Part shown: one piece after another, positions 35,430-48,923 of the stretch
Layout of the letters: every line of letters starts with the position of its first letter
How positions within the stretch are numbered: the first letter of the stretch is position 1
From: Crambe crambe
Taxonomy: Eukaryota > Porifera > Demospongiae > Poecilosclerida > Crambeidae
Assembly: GCA_963924555.1 (NCBI GenBank)
Contig: OZ004590.1
Span: forward strand, 6,006,001 to 6,070,000
DNA length: 64,000 nt
Direction: 5' to 3'
Notes under the pieces: generated by a model
Databases searched by the model: none
What the model saw: the letters and a program-made list of their open reading frames with translations, nothing else
What the model was told of the DNA's origin: nothing
Position numbers and translations under genes: made by a program

Positions 35430-38400
35430 ATATACATAGGGTGAAGCCCTTCAAATACAGGCTAACTGAAATCCTAAAACTTCTACAATCAGGAAACTTT
35501 GTTGGTATCCCATAGCACTCTACGAGGACCTGTCAGGAAAACATATTTAAGAGGACTCACTCTGAAGCAGAAGTTTCTGTCGATGTAGGTGGGAGGGCAT
35601 GGACGAGTGTTACAGAGCATCAGGTTCTCCAGTGTCCGAGGCTCGGGAAGACTCTGCTCCTGAATCATCAGTTCTCCTCGGTCCTTATCCACCACACAGT
35701 ACTGGGAGATGTAGAGAGGAGGGGAGGGAAAAGGAGGGGGGAGAGGGGGGAGGAAAGGAGGGGTAAGGAAGGGGAGGGGAGGGGAGAGGAGGGGGGAGAG
35801 GGGGGAGGAAAGGAGGGGTAAGGGAGGGGAGGGGAGGGGAGAGGAGGAGAGACAGAAGTGGAAGGGAACACGAGTTAAATGAAATCTGTAGAATACTGTC
35901 AAGGAGGGTGAGCTACCTTCATTATAATAACCACCCTCTCCTTTCTAGCCCTAGCCCTAGCATTTGCCCTAACCCCTAACCCTTGTTCTAGGGCTAGCCA
36001 TGGCCCTAACATAACTACCCCTGGCACTCTCTGTTGTGTACACAAAATGTTTCTCCATTGTTCCACAGTGCAAGTAGAACTGAAGGATATTATGAACTGT
36101 GCCAAAGAGTACAAACTTTGAAAGGAAATCCATGTCATTGAAACCAAGTATAAAGCAGATATGGTATACATGTCATACCGTTGAAAGGAAGTATCACTGA
36201 ATGGCGTACGCATATGTCATGTCATTGAAAGGAAACATAAAGCAGATATCACTTGTGTGTCATTGAAAGAAGTATTGGTCATTATAGAAACATTAAGCAG
36301 ATCATTAATAGATTGTATGGCTTATGTGGTAAGGGACACCAATTGAAGGAAAAAAAAATCACTTGAAATTAAGACTTTTGCAGGAAGGTTATTAGTGACA
36401 TACCAATTAAGTTACTTTTGCATATCATAATATTATTATATTCTCCACTTTATATTAAATTGTGCATTAAAAAAATGGTGCTAAAGCCTTATGGGGCAAT
36501 GATTGCACACATGATCACAACACACACACACACATGCCTGACCTGCCCCCAGCCCTAGGGCTAGGGCTAGCTCTGACCCACACACAGCAAGCACATGCAT
36601 ACTGGAATGCCACTGATGTCCATCACCAGCCAAATATTCACAAAAGACGCATCCATTTACAGTTTGGTGTGTACACTGACTGTACACCCCTCCTCCTTGC
36701 TGCGTATAATAACCATTTTAACTACAACAAAAAAAGCTTTTTTTCTCTTTTTTTGGCACTTTTGTTGGTGCTGCCGTCATTCGTAATCTAATGATATCTG
36801 CATTCCAGCCAACGGAGCTTGCGTCAATTAAGGCTTCCTAGTATACAATCCTTGTTGATACACACACACACAAAACAAGGTACCCACTATTGTTGCACAG
36901 AAAGGATGGATTATGTACTAAATACTCGGTTTTTAAACACCGTCAAATTCTAATAATTATGGACATGTCCTGCCTAGTTTTCAACTCCACACGAGCTTAG
37001 CGTGGTGCTCTAGTGAAGAATCCAGCCAAGTTCTGTCAGCGTGCATAATATGCATGCCATAATTGTTAAGCTTGTGTTACAAGGAAACTATATGAGTTTT
37101 AAAGGGGGTTATTTCTAGAACTTGAAAGCAAGGCACGTAAGTGATATGGAGGAGACTCTAGAAAGAGTTTCTTGGAATTTGGAATACTTGCACATGATAT
37201 AGTGTAGACACAAGGAACATGGGAAGTGAGTTACTTTTACAAGAGAGGGTAAGTTGTATTCGTCTGTAATCACCACCCACCATTAATTTTTTTGGACAGT
37301 ATTATATTTTTAGTGAAGCAGTTACACACTTTGTAGCTCAGTAAAAATATTGCAAAGTACACCAACAAAGAAGAGTTGAAACTTAATACTTGACCCTCCT
37401 GCACGTACAACAACCACTCCTTAAAACTTGGACATGAGTGCTTCTTAGGGATAAGTCTTTATTAGGCTGATTTTTCACCAATTTCAATTAAGTTTTTTTC
37501 AAGCATAGTTAACTGCATGAATACAATACTTGTGAACTAATTGACCATTTTACTACACCCTGTCATATGAGAATACTGAACATGGAAAACAGTCACTTAC
37601 AATGTGCGTCCAAGCATATCTCCCAGGTAAGTTGGGCAGCTTCATCCGTAACCAGAGGTAGCCGCACTTCAACCAGCTCTTGTTAACTGGCTGCACTAGA
37701 GTCTGGAGGTTGAAGTGAGAGTCAGTCTCGAGCTGCTGCTTGACACCAATCGGGTTGGAAACCACGTGGATGTGCTTTGGGGAGGCATCGTCGCTTGTAG
37801 CGGAACTTGGACTGGCATGTCCGTTGACCAATCCCTGACCTTCATTATCCACTACTGATGGATCTGGCTGGCCGGGAGGCGAAAACGACACTTCCTTTGT
37901 GAACGGCTCTTCCTGAGGAGATGGTGGGGGAATTATAGGAGATGATATGATGATAGACTTTGAATTTTTCTTCTTAGTATTTTTGAGTTTTCCTGTACTG
38001 CTTTTCTTCTTTGAGAATGGACCTTCGACATCCTGTGGAGAAGTGGAAGATGAATTTCGACAATCTTTCTCGAGATTTTCAGACGATTGGAAACCTCTGG
38101 CAATGCTTAGCTTCTTCTCTTTGGTTTTGTGTTTGCCTTTGGACTTGGAAATGACACCTTTGAGCTTAGACACAGTGGTGTTGTAGGTCGGAGCACCCGA
38201 AGAACTGGCATTGGTACTTGGCCGTTCCCCAGGTAGCACTGTATTCCCAGACATGTTCTGTAGACCATCAAGGATCGTATTGACTTCTGATCGATCCAAA
38301 GAGTTGTCAGAATAGCGAACGTTGTATGGCAACCTCTGCCTGCCATTACGCATGACCTCATTATGACCATTGGTGCTTAGAGTCCGGGAATTCCTGCCTC

Positions 38401-40841
38401 CCTCGCCACCATCACCTTCTCCGCTACTCACACTCGAACGCTCCTTGTCCAAACTAGACACCAAGTCAGGATCAGAGACGGAACGACAGCTCTCTGACAG
38501 AATCTCCTGCGCTACAATCTCTTTTTTCTCCACATTCATTGGAATATTCCGAGGGTTGAAGGAGGGGCTGCTGTATGTACGTTTGTTGAGAGGGAGAGAG
38601 GCCACGTGAGATTGAGGATGGCGATGACTCTTGTCCAAACTGCTGCAGTCGTCATGCTCGATGGTCACCCATTCTTGAGAGATAGTGGTGTTGGGCATTG
38701 TACTAGGCAGGGTGTGCTGCAAGAGAAAGAATGTCATCTCGTACTGTGTTGGTTAAATGCTTATGTTATACTCAAAAAACACTTACCGCAGCTGCTCTCG
38801 AGTCGTTCTTGTAATGAGGGATATTCTTTGGCCTGTTTCGTACCACTGGCCTGCACAGTCAGAGGAGAATAAAATATCATGACGGAAATGTATTGTATAA
38901 TCTCAGTGAGAACCCTTGAACTTTGACCCCTTGAAATGCAAAAAAAAATTCTGCCAATGTGTAGACATTTCATGAAAATTAGGACACTTTATTAATCAGG
39001 ATACTTCATTAATCAGGACACTTCATTAATCAGGACATTTTACCAAGTCAGAACACTTCAGTCTTTCTGAGGACAGAGATTAGTAACTTACTCGGTGTTG
39101 ACCAAACCGAGCTCCATCTGGAACTCGGCTAGGATGTGTTTCTGGATGCTAGTGTGCAGTTTGCTCCACAGGCCCAGCTCTATGTCGAAGAAGTCACCCC
39201 ATTGCTTGGTCTGTGAAAACATCATGCTCACCTCATCCTCAGCATCTCCCATAACCTGGACCAAGAGAAAAAGACAAGCAATTAAAAGGTAAGGAACTAG
39301 AAAGCAGAATTGTTAGTTAAAAAAACCGAAATTCAGACTTCTCCCCAGTCACCTCAAGGCATATAGCAGGCCACTGTGCCTTTCAGTTCTCCAGCTTATG
39401 CCTTACTAATGTATTTCTGAGTTCTCTCTCAGACTAACACCTTAAAGTTGTTGGGTCCTTCCTTTTCATGGTGATCATGGTGTTGTCCCTATGCCTTCAA
39501 TAAATCCTGGGGAGAACCCTGTAATTGTCCCTATGCCTTCAATAAATCCTGCCATCTTACCACTGAGCGAGTTATTCTCTGCTACCAATGTAATAGCAAT
39601 TCTACTTAGCCCCTAGCCCTAGTCAATAATAATATGTAATTCTACTTAGCCCCTAGCCATAGTCAATAATATGTAATTCTACTTAGCCCCTAGCCCTAGT
39701 CAATAATATGTAATTCTACTTAGCCCCTAGCCCTAGTCAACAATGATGATACGTAATTCCATCATCTACACTTAGCCCTAGCCCTAGCCATAGTCAACAA
39801 TGATACACAATTCTGCCATCTAGCCTTAGCTCTAAAGTGTCAACTTCCACCATCTACATGAACCACAATATACGACATACTACAATCATGTGTCATAAAG
39901 CAAGAAACCTGAACTATCGAGACAAGTTTATACCCTCACTCTGTTGTAGCACAAACACGAAACTACTTAATTGAAAGATGGGAAGCAAGGAAGGTACATT
40001 GCTACCTTCTCTAATCAGGTTAACTGGTGTATGTACATGTATGTATTGGTACACTACTTCAGCATCTCTATAATTTAGAGCACAAGGTCTATTTAAAAAC
40101 AAACTCTTTGTTCCTAGAGAACTTTGAAGACAGAGAGAATGTTTACGTAAGGCCCCACACGGCCCAAATTTAAGTATAGGGAAGTGTCTCTTCAAAAGAA
40201 GTTGACTCTCATCAAAAGAAAATGGAACCAAATCTTCCCAGGCACTTGAGCTCTCCTGTGTCCTGGGCACAAAGTGCCACACCACACATGCTATGTGTAA
40301 CTCTAGATATTGCAGCTGCTACCGACACTTAAAGAACACAGATAAAATCCAATCAGCGATTTCCCCCCCAGGCAGTGCACAAGAATGAACACACAGACAT
40401 TGGACACGTTGTTTCCCTCATGGGCGATCAATAAATTGGGGTTTATTTAACAGCCCATGGGCAATTAATCATATAATACTTGCTTACTTCCACCATTAAG
40501 TATATGTACACTCACTCACCTTGGAGCAACTTTTGTGCAAGACAAACTGACTGAGGATGTGCTCCACATTGTGACGTAGCATGACCACCTGCACAAAAAA
40601 CAAACAAGTTTACTTACAGTCATGACTAATGTTGTACAAGTACCATAGTACCATGACAACAGTACAGTAGTATATACATTAATCAAGCAGAGAGATCAGG
40701 ATCTAGGATAATGATCACACAATCCTGTTGATTTAATCACACACAAGGGTGAAATGTTGACTTTCCCTTGTCATGTTACAGTTCTGTGCTGTGAAACATA
40801 ACAATCAATAAAATAACCTACACCTTATAGTCAGATTGAGA

Positions 40842-40894
<53 letters not shown>

Positions 40895-41735
40895 AGGGGG
40901 GACAGGAAGCACAAAATCCTCTGCAATGTAATGTACCCTACTGGGAACAAGACACTTAAGTGTACCTGTGCATGCATGTATGGAACCCATGTACTGCACG
41001 CACACGCACGCGCACACACACACACACAGGATTGAAGAAGGAATTGAATATTTTTTTTGTTTGTTTTATTTTTCCACTCTAAACTGTGATGACTTGATTT
41101 GTCTAATCATGTCTACAGTGTCGGCTTCCCTCCCCCTTCCCCCTTGCCCATGGAACACTGGTCTGGCTAAGAGTCATTGTTGGTCTCAAAGCACAGGGTG
41201 AAGTGTCTACAGACTGTCTGTGATAAACACCATTGGTATGAAACTTAACAGCATGTGCGAGATACATATTCAATCTACAAGTACACGATAAATGGGAACT
41301 TTCAAAGCATGGTACGTATGAAACATAATGATGACATTTTCTGGTCAATTTCTTCATCAGTCTGGCCATTGTGTGACCTATTTTCTTCTATTATAGCTTA
41401 AAAACTGCTATTAGATAATCATGTCTATCAAACCATTGCTTTCAGCATCACCAGGGAACTTCCAAGCTAGTATATTTATTTATGTATGGCATATGACAGG
41501 AGATAAACATGTAACAACTGCTCCAACCAACCACACAAAAAAGGAGTTATGATAAGGCTCGGAAAAACACTAAACATGGAACTAGATTACATCTTGTCAT
41601 ATCTACTGTAAGGAGAGGGAGGATACACAAATAGGGGGGATTTTTAACAAGTTTCACTATTGCAGCAACTCAACAAAAAAGTCACATACTTGCTTTATGA
41701 GAAACAAACAACTACTCTGACTGGGGAGAACCCAC

Positions 41736-41766
<31 letters not shown>

Positions 41767-43640
41767 TGTATGTATGTATGTATGTATGTATGTATGTATG
41801 CATGCATGAAGTACATGGCATTGTACAATTACCTGAGGAAACAATGTTGTCCCCTGCATGATGTCACTCATAGGCTTACAGCATAGTGTGTCACAACACT
41901 CGTCAAGGAAGCAAAGCATCTTGAGACACACAGAGGAAATAGTAATGTCAGGTTCTGCATACAGCTTGATCATGACTGGCTGCTCTGCATGCAGCCAGAT
42001 CAGGACAGGCTCTGCATGCAGCCAGATCAGGACAGGCTCTGCATGCAGTCAGATCAGGACAGGCTCTATTGAAGCTATCGATCATATTATGTGTGAATGG
42101 GTGGGTGGGTGGTGATCAACCTTCTCCCCCCAAAAGGTTAAGTGTTTCTACCAGACAGGCTACCCTTCCCCTAATTTGCATCTTTGAAAATACATATCAA
42201 ATGCAGAAATTAGTGTGCCAGTTATATTGCTTAGCACTAGTAGCCCTGGGGGCTGAAATTTGGTCCGATGAATTCAGGGTGACTTCTACCTGGGAGGCCT
42301 TAGTAACACACACACACGACAAATAAAACTTGCTCACACACACTTAACACGATACTGTGAGCTCAGTCATTTATCCGTTGAAGCAGCCGATTTAGCAATA
42401 CATTAAACCTAAAAAGGCCACATCCTTTACACTTGAATAGGATGTATCCTCTTCCTCTGTGACTCTGTCTTCACTAATATTGACACACACACTCTAATGA
42501 GTTCATTCGTTCAGCAAGAAACATGAAACAGAGTGCATTTTCCGTAATTTGAAACTGGACAAAAAGGAGAGAGAGTGTATGTGTGTGTGTGCGTGACATT
42601 CAAGTGATTACTTGTAAGCAGATAGACATGGACACACACATTGGCACCTCTTTAGTGGTGACATGGGCAGCTGCCACGTGCATCCAAGGAGACAGTAAAT
42701 ACAATGAGGGCACACACTCCGTATTAATGAGATAATCAGAGGTCAATAACAACCTCGATGCTTTAAGCCTAAATTCAGCCCATTTCCATGGTCTCGTGAG
42801 TGTCGACCCACAGAGAGAGAAAAGTCTCACCGAACACTCTGTGAAGTCAAGTGTTGGCTGCATTATATGCGTCTCATTGTTTAAAACAGTATCTGAATAC
42901 TCGGCTGCATGATATCATCAACAGTGACACTTAATACATACATACATACATCCCATTGTATGAATGGGAAGTGACTGAATACATGTATGGATCAAAACAG
43001 TCTTCACTCTTCAATGAGCACATACACGTACTTTGACCTCTATACCAGACTTGTTTTATTTGCCCCATTTCAAACAACTAGAAATCATGTAGACATGTTC
43101 AGACTACAGCACAACACTCACTCACCAGTCTGAACCGACTTATTCCAGCAACAACAAACTTACACAAGTCATATTTTTTCCATGCTCTCTACATACTTTC
43201 AAAATGGTTTTTGTTTTTTTTTTTACTTCTTTTAAACCCATAACACACAACATGATTTTTTCCTCCTAGATTAAAACTATTCTTATCACAAGATGCCACA
43301 CAGTGTTGTTCTTTTAATGTGCCATATACACAACGCTCACAAACCATTCAAGGATAACAATTATAGAGTCAGAGGTCCCCACCCATCCCCTTTATTCTGA
43401 GGCAGAATCCAATTTGTTCTGCACTGGATTACAATAGTTTATCAATGCATCATTCAATAAGAACCCAATGCTGAGAATAAGACATAACAAAGTGATAGTT
43501 TGCTCAACAGTTAATTCTCACCATGTCTTTGGTGTTTGCCTGTCGCAAAGATGTCAAGTACTTTGAGAGAAGGAGACGATAGGTCTTCTGAGCTGTGTAG
43601 CACTCTTCTGTCAAACTGTTGAAAACCGTTTTCTGCAATC

Positions 43641-43727
<87 letters not shown>

Positions 43728-46700
43728 TAAAAGAAGGTATGAAATAACTAATCCACAGTTAGGTACCAAGACCACACAGTTAGATGAGGTTCTGCTGAAC
43801 ACATTATTGAGAAAGACCGAAAAACCAGTGATTTGAAATCCTTTAGCATGTCTTATGTATGTATTGCAGCCTGCAAAATACTCAACACAACACAAACTAA
43901 AATCTTGTCAAGCTCATATGCCAATGTTGTGACTGTGGGTTCTGGGGTACTTACATGTTAACCTGATCCAGCCATGCAACTTCAATTGCTCACCAATCAA
44001 AGAAACCCTTTAGATTTCCATTCCTCTAAAGTGAATTGTGGTTGACAGTTTAAGAGTATTGTTTGTACCAGTTGGCATGGAGATGGCCAGACTCTTAGAG
44101 GGTAGGTCCCCCACTACACTATTCTACTTCATTCTTGTTCACACCACGTAACTAAGGCCAGACAATTTGTTCTATGGTTTACACAACTGCATGAATTGTA
44201 TAGGACATGAAAGGATCAGGTTTCTTAGGTCCTTGTAAGCCACTACCTATTTCTCATTCCTTACTGACAACCATCCTGAAATCTACAGTACATGAGAAGA
44301 GTTAGTATTCAACAAGCAATTTTGGCTCCACCTCTTCCCCAAACCTTCCTGACAACCAACTTGCAATGGACAGTAGAATACTAGTCGATCTTCTAATGTG
44401 AGATTACTAAACTTCCCGTGTGAAAATATTATGAGAATACTATAACCGAATACTAATCTGCCATGTGAGAATACTAACTTTCCATATGAGAATACTAATC
44501 TGCCAAGTGAGAATACTAACCTTTTACATGAGAATATACTAAGAGTAACCTTTTAATGTTATTGCTATTGCCAAGCCATTAAAAAATGCACACAACCATG
44601 TTATCAATGCCATATAAGGAAATGGGTCGAAAGTTGCAATAATAGAGAAACCAGTATACGAAAACATGAGGTGGTTTACACATTGTGCAAAAGGAGTAAA
44701 ACAGCTTCCAATGTTCCATATAAGCACGTTTCTGACCATGATTAGAGTGGCATCCTCATTTAAGTGGAGAAACTTGTTTGGTTCCTTCAAGTAATGATAC
44801 TACTGACTTGAAGGTATGTAAGTGACCCAATTGTTTGCATTTCAACATTGGGGGGGTTCCAAACACACGGTTATCTCTGATGTTACTGGTGATAGTATAA
44901 TGACATCACTCACTCGACCTTCAATATTGGACTTACGTCAGCAAGGTTCGAAGTATGACGAAGTGAGCACAATTCTTCAGCTTTCTTGATATATTGTGAG
45001 CGATAAAAAGTTAGTTCTTCATGGATTTTCTACACAAACAGAACAAGGAAAACATGAGGAAATTAAAGGAACATTTACATAGCTGTAACATACTCAAATT
45101 TTATCACATTTAAACCAGAGCTGATCACCCACTCTATGAGCTGTTGTTGTTGTTGTTGTTGTTTTGTTTTTTAATTTGAGTAAGTTACAAGTGAGCGCAA
45201 ATTTAGTATTAAATGTACCTCTTCACTTTTGGGATGCCAAAAAATGTCCTTTCAAGAGCTTTCACTCCACTAATTAAGGCAGTTAAGCTGCAGGCCAAGT
45301 CTCAAAATCTAATAATATTAATGATCATCCAGGCAAGTGATCCTTATACGCATGCACACATCACTGGATCATCAGTGGATGGTGCCATGCCAAGAGGGAG
45401 TTGATATGATATCAACTCATCCTTCGTAAAGAGTTGGCAAACAAAACAGCAGGAAAAAAATCAGCCATGTCTCACCGATGACCCATGCATATACACATGA
45501 AAAGTGGGAGAAAGAACGATGGCTGGAGCCATGTATCCATGAATCATTCAATCACACTTTTGACTTGTCCATATTAAAACTATTATGACTCTAGGTCTGA
45601 AATTATTGGAGACACAGTGGGTGTTCTGAAAATAGGCTTATCAGATCAAGCAGGTGTTTTCTAGAAACTAATAGCTGATCAATCATGGGGTGGGGAGGGG
45701 TACAATGAGGTCATTATCAAACTGATTGTTGATAAGTGACAAGAGACCTGAATTCATAGGTTTATGGAATAATAGAAGCATTTCCCTAAGACAGATGTTA
45801 GCCTGGTTTCTTTACCTACCACTACTATCACCTAATCCTTCACAAACTGGCTCTATCACTTGGTTTCAATATGTTGCAAGCATAAAGGATTTAGGACGAC
45901 CAGTTGATAAACCGACAGCGATTGATAAAAATAAGCAAGTAGGACTTCTCACAAAGCTAAAGGAAGCATGACCCCTCACTAGTGAGATTCCTTTGATGTG
46001 AGAGAAGGAAAAGAATGTGCAATATTAATGTGTGCCTGTCGTTTTGTTGAAGGAGAGAGCTGCTAAACTGAGTGTGCTAAACAGCTAAAGAATGTGGGAT
46101 CTACGTAGATAGAGACTATAGCAATTGAAGCTGGATACTATAGTAATAAAAGTTTCTACCTTGAATGCTAAATAGACTTCTTAATGAATGCTCTTGGACT
46201 TCTTAATGAATGCTAATGGATTCATGTGGAGCTTGAGTAGGATAAAAATTAATAGACTCCTATAAAAGGCGACCAAATGTGGAAAATAGAGCAGCCTTTG
46301 AGTGTTGAAATAGAAATAGCTTTCTATTGTGATAGAGGGTACCACAGCTTTCTCAACTAACTATCCACAGAGTTGGGAGGGGACTAAAGAAGTCATTAAC
46401 ACAAACCTTGAGGTTGGAGAAGGTGGCAGCCAGCTCTCTAATTGGGAGAACATTGAGTAACTGTGTCTGGCCTAAGAACACCTCGTAGTATTGCCAAACT
46501 GTGCTCATCTGCTCCGACACCTGCAGGGGAAGGAAGACACGATTAACCAAGGATATGTGCCTTTACAGCAGCATCATGTCTGAGTGACCGAGGTGATAAC
46601 TTATAGCCTCTTATAGTCAAAATCTTATGGAGCAACAGATTGCACAAGATGTCTGTTTCTTTTTATGGCCACACGATGTGTGGGATATAAGACAACTGAA

Positions 46701-48923
46701 TTTCCATACTTATAATGGAGAAAAGTTTCCCCTAGGAAAGGAAGCTACATAAACTGTTAGCTAGCTATGATACACTGAACACAGCTACCTCCCATAGCTC
46801 TCTCTCTCTCTCTCTCTCCAAAATGAAACAAAATGAAATAAAAGTGAATCCTAATGTTGATGCGTGCAGGGAGATCATGATAATGCCTTTTATCTATCCA
46901 CACAACTTTCAGGATGATCGATCGAATTTCTCCACACCTCCTCACTTGATTGCATTGCCATGGAAACCCCAACCGAAAACAACAGGGACATCCCACTTCA
47001 GGAGTCACCGTAAATAAGCAGGCTATTTGAGACTGCGAGGAAGAATGAGGGGGAGACTGTTTGACGTAACATTATCACACCCTCGGCACCCACAAATTGA
47101 AAACACATCTCTATCTTTACTTGGAGAATCTGGCCGTATTTAATGTAGCAAGACAGGTACCTCCCCCCATCTCTGAAATAGGACAGCCCAAATACTTTGT
47201 CCAATAGTGTAGTACTCATAACACACACCAATTCATTCTTTCAGCTTAAAAAGAAAAATGCATTACACCCACTCCTAGATTATCAAAGCGAAGGATTATA
47301 ATAATAATAACTATGGAGATTCACCACTCCCAGACTTTGACCTTTTGCTATTGGCTGTGTCCACAAAGTATACCACAAACTCCCTAATAGCCTATTCAAA
47401 AACACAAGTTATTATAGCAACATGATCAGATTGTCCTGCCCAAATGGAGAGCAGCAGTTGACTTTAATTAATGCTCTGCCATTATCAGGACCAAAGGAAA
47501 TCACATGTGTACACCTAAGACATGATCTCACAGTAGGTAGGGAAAATCACTATACTGGTACTATAACTGTATATACAGTGCCACAGTGAAACTTGCTTAC
47601 TCAGTGCTTATGATAAGATATTGATTGGACATGCTGTTCCCACAAATTTTGACCAGTACTTTTGTCCTGACAAACAAACAATGACCAAACATATGCCAAT
47701 ATTGGCCAGAAAATGTCAGGTGTCAGGCTGCTATCGTAAGCTCTGCTTACTGTGACCACCTATGGGCCAGGAATAAGCAACCTTAATAAGGAGAGGTGTT
47801 TTCTTTGGTGTTTTCTTTACCTCAAGTTGTACCAATAATTCAGTACCATTAAGCAAAGGGTGATGACTATTATGCTCATATTCATTCATGCAACAGAGGA
47901 ATTGGAATTATCAGACTGAAGTAATCGTGGTCAACCTTGAAGAGATAACAAGGCTCCGTGTGGCAAAAGGATTCTGAAAGTTATTGTTAAAGGTCACCCT
48001 GGGGCTTACTTAGCCAGCCAACTTGCCACTAACTCCTCCTGGGGGCATGTAGAAATCATACATGCATGCAAAAACACACCATACTGTCTATAAAATGCTA
48101 TTGGGTGCTTGATTCATGGAGACTCAAAATTCAATGCCAATTTTCCCTCCATCAGCATGCCCAGCATGTGCTGTAGACTTCTCTCGTGCACCAACTTGGC
48201 TAGCCATTTTCACTAATACAATTTGTCCTTACTTGAGTAAAGAGAGATGAGAGTGAGTTTCCATTATTGTTGCTGTAGAGGGAAGCAAACTCCTGCATGC
48301 ATGCTGCGATCTGCTTTGCAGCTGCCAACTGCTCCTGACCAGAGTTATAAAACTGCTGGAATGCATCTGCAAAAGTTGTCAACGTTGTGGCTATCTGTAA
48401 AAGAAAAAGATGACATCCTTAATTAATTTGTGAAATCTGTAGTGTTAATTGGTTGCAAATGAACTGCAACAAGCTTAGCAGTCTGCAGCAGATGTAACTT
48501 AACTGTTTAGCCATTACTTTCTATTATGTTATAGTCCCTATTATCTGTGAAATGCAGTAAAAAAAGAAGCAGACTTGCTATGAAATGGACAGGTGGTTTA
48601 CAGCTCAATGACTACTATTGCATGCATAAGAGTCAATACCTGCTAATTCAGATCCTTTTGCAATAACCTATTAACACGTCTAGATGTTTGCATGCCAGGA
48701 TCTATAGAGTTAACAGTAGCCTTAGGTGACCCACAACTCATTCATGCACGCCTCGTTTAGTGGAAGCCAGCATAACCAGACTCACCTTGTCCGTTTTCAG
48801 AACCCAGTGAGAGAGGTTCTGCCTGAAGTTGGGTTTGTCCTGGAAACTGGCGTCAAAGATAGGAAAGTCTTTCAGATGCCGGAGATCTTCCGGAATGGTG
48901 TCCATATCGACTTCTTCACCCAT
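33379..48923 (-). CDS. BAR-PH-ArfGAP protein (ACAP/ASAP-like) without visible ankyrin repeats
   Basis: ATG at 48923. Exon 48786-48923 gives MDTIPEDLRHLKDFPIFDAS. BAR-like helical exons lie near 48234-48395, 46407-46525, 44935-45030, 43522-43633, 41832-41955, 40520-40590, 39090-39260 and 38755-38850. The large exon 37600-38717 has a Ser-rich linker and the first PH strands (KCGYLWLRMKLPN). The PH domain ends at about 35563-35703 and 34680-34764. ArfGAP comes from exons ending at 34490 and covering 34040-34280: CADC, then WASVNLGIVICIKC (zinc finger) and the arginine finger in GVHRGLGVHVSKVKSLNLD. The last exon (33379-33454) has KVFIQQKYVALAFV and stops. ACAP and ASAP proteins normally continue into ankyrin repeats; this one ends after ArfGAP. 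Role: membrane-curvature-linked GTP hydrolysis on Arf proteins in endosomal or plasma-membrane traffic. Introns are exceptionally long for this window (up to about 3 kb). Confidence 0.85.
33498..33588. repeat. 31-bp tandem repeat, about 2.7 copies
   Basis: The unit GGTAAGGTGTGGTCATAATC plus ATGGGTTAATA is repeated, in the last intron of the ArfGAP gene (minus). Confidence 0.9.
34378..34452. mobile_element. Partial relative of the 28973 foldback element
   Basis: It shares GAAATTTG, GAGAAAGTTGAAGCAGATAT and GAATGATCAAGGG words, in order, with the arm of the element at 28973-29176. Only one arm is present. Confidence 0.5.
35392..35427. repeat. (CA)n microsatellite
   Basis: About 17 CA dinucleotides in an ArfGAP intron. 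Confidence 0.95.
35717..35853. repeat. Polypurine (GGGGAGG) tract
   Basis: About 135 bp of G/A-only sequence on the plus strand, with a duplicated block (GGGGGGAGAGGGGGGAGGAA). It lies directly beside the PH-domain exon of the ArfGAP gene, so on the transcript it is a long pyrimidine run immediately upstream of the 3' splice site. Confidence 0.9.
38979..39040. repeat. 17-18 bp tandem repeat (ATTAATCAGGACACTTC)
   Basis: Three to four copies in an ArfGAP intron. The wording resembles the AAAGGACA interior words of the CAGTGGAACCTCC MITE family, so this may be a derivative. Confidence 0.8.
39597..39790. repeat. About 40-bp tandem repeat with TTAGCCCCTAGCCCTAGTC
   Basis: Four to five copies of a unit made of TAATTCTACTTAGCCCC, TAGCCCTAGTCAATAATA. 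The CCCTAG core recurs in other introns of this window. Confidence 0.9.
40843..40891. repeat. (TG)n microsatellite
   Basis: About 24 TG dinucleotides in an ArfGAP intron. Confidence 0.95.
41735..41808. repeat. (ATGT)n microsatellite
   Basis: About 17 tetranucleotide units, ending CATGCATG, 24 bp from a predicted ArfGAP BAR-region exon (41832-41955). Confidence 0.95.
41983..42065. repeat. 27-bp tandem repeat, 3 copies
   Basis: The unit CTCTGCATGCAGCCAGATCA plus GGACAGG is repeated three times, just upstream (minus sense) of a predicted exon. Confidence 0.9.
43642..43720. repeat. (GA)n microsatellite
   Basis: About 38 GA dinucleotides next to a predicted BAR-region exon of the ArfGAP gene (exon end about 43633). 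Confidence 0.95.
44395..44545. repeat. About 24-bp tandem repeat (TGAGAATACTAA)
   Basis: Five to six imperfect copies of a unit with TGTGAGAATACTAATCTGCC or a CTTTCCATA variant, in an ArfGAP intron. Confidence 0.85.

Noticed and set aside
35489-35902. Pro/Ser-rich frame of 137 codons (minus)
   Set aside because: Its middle is the polypurine tract read in reverse; only the 3' part (about 35563-35703) is a real PH-domain exon of the ArfGAP gene.
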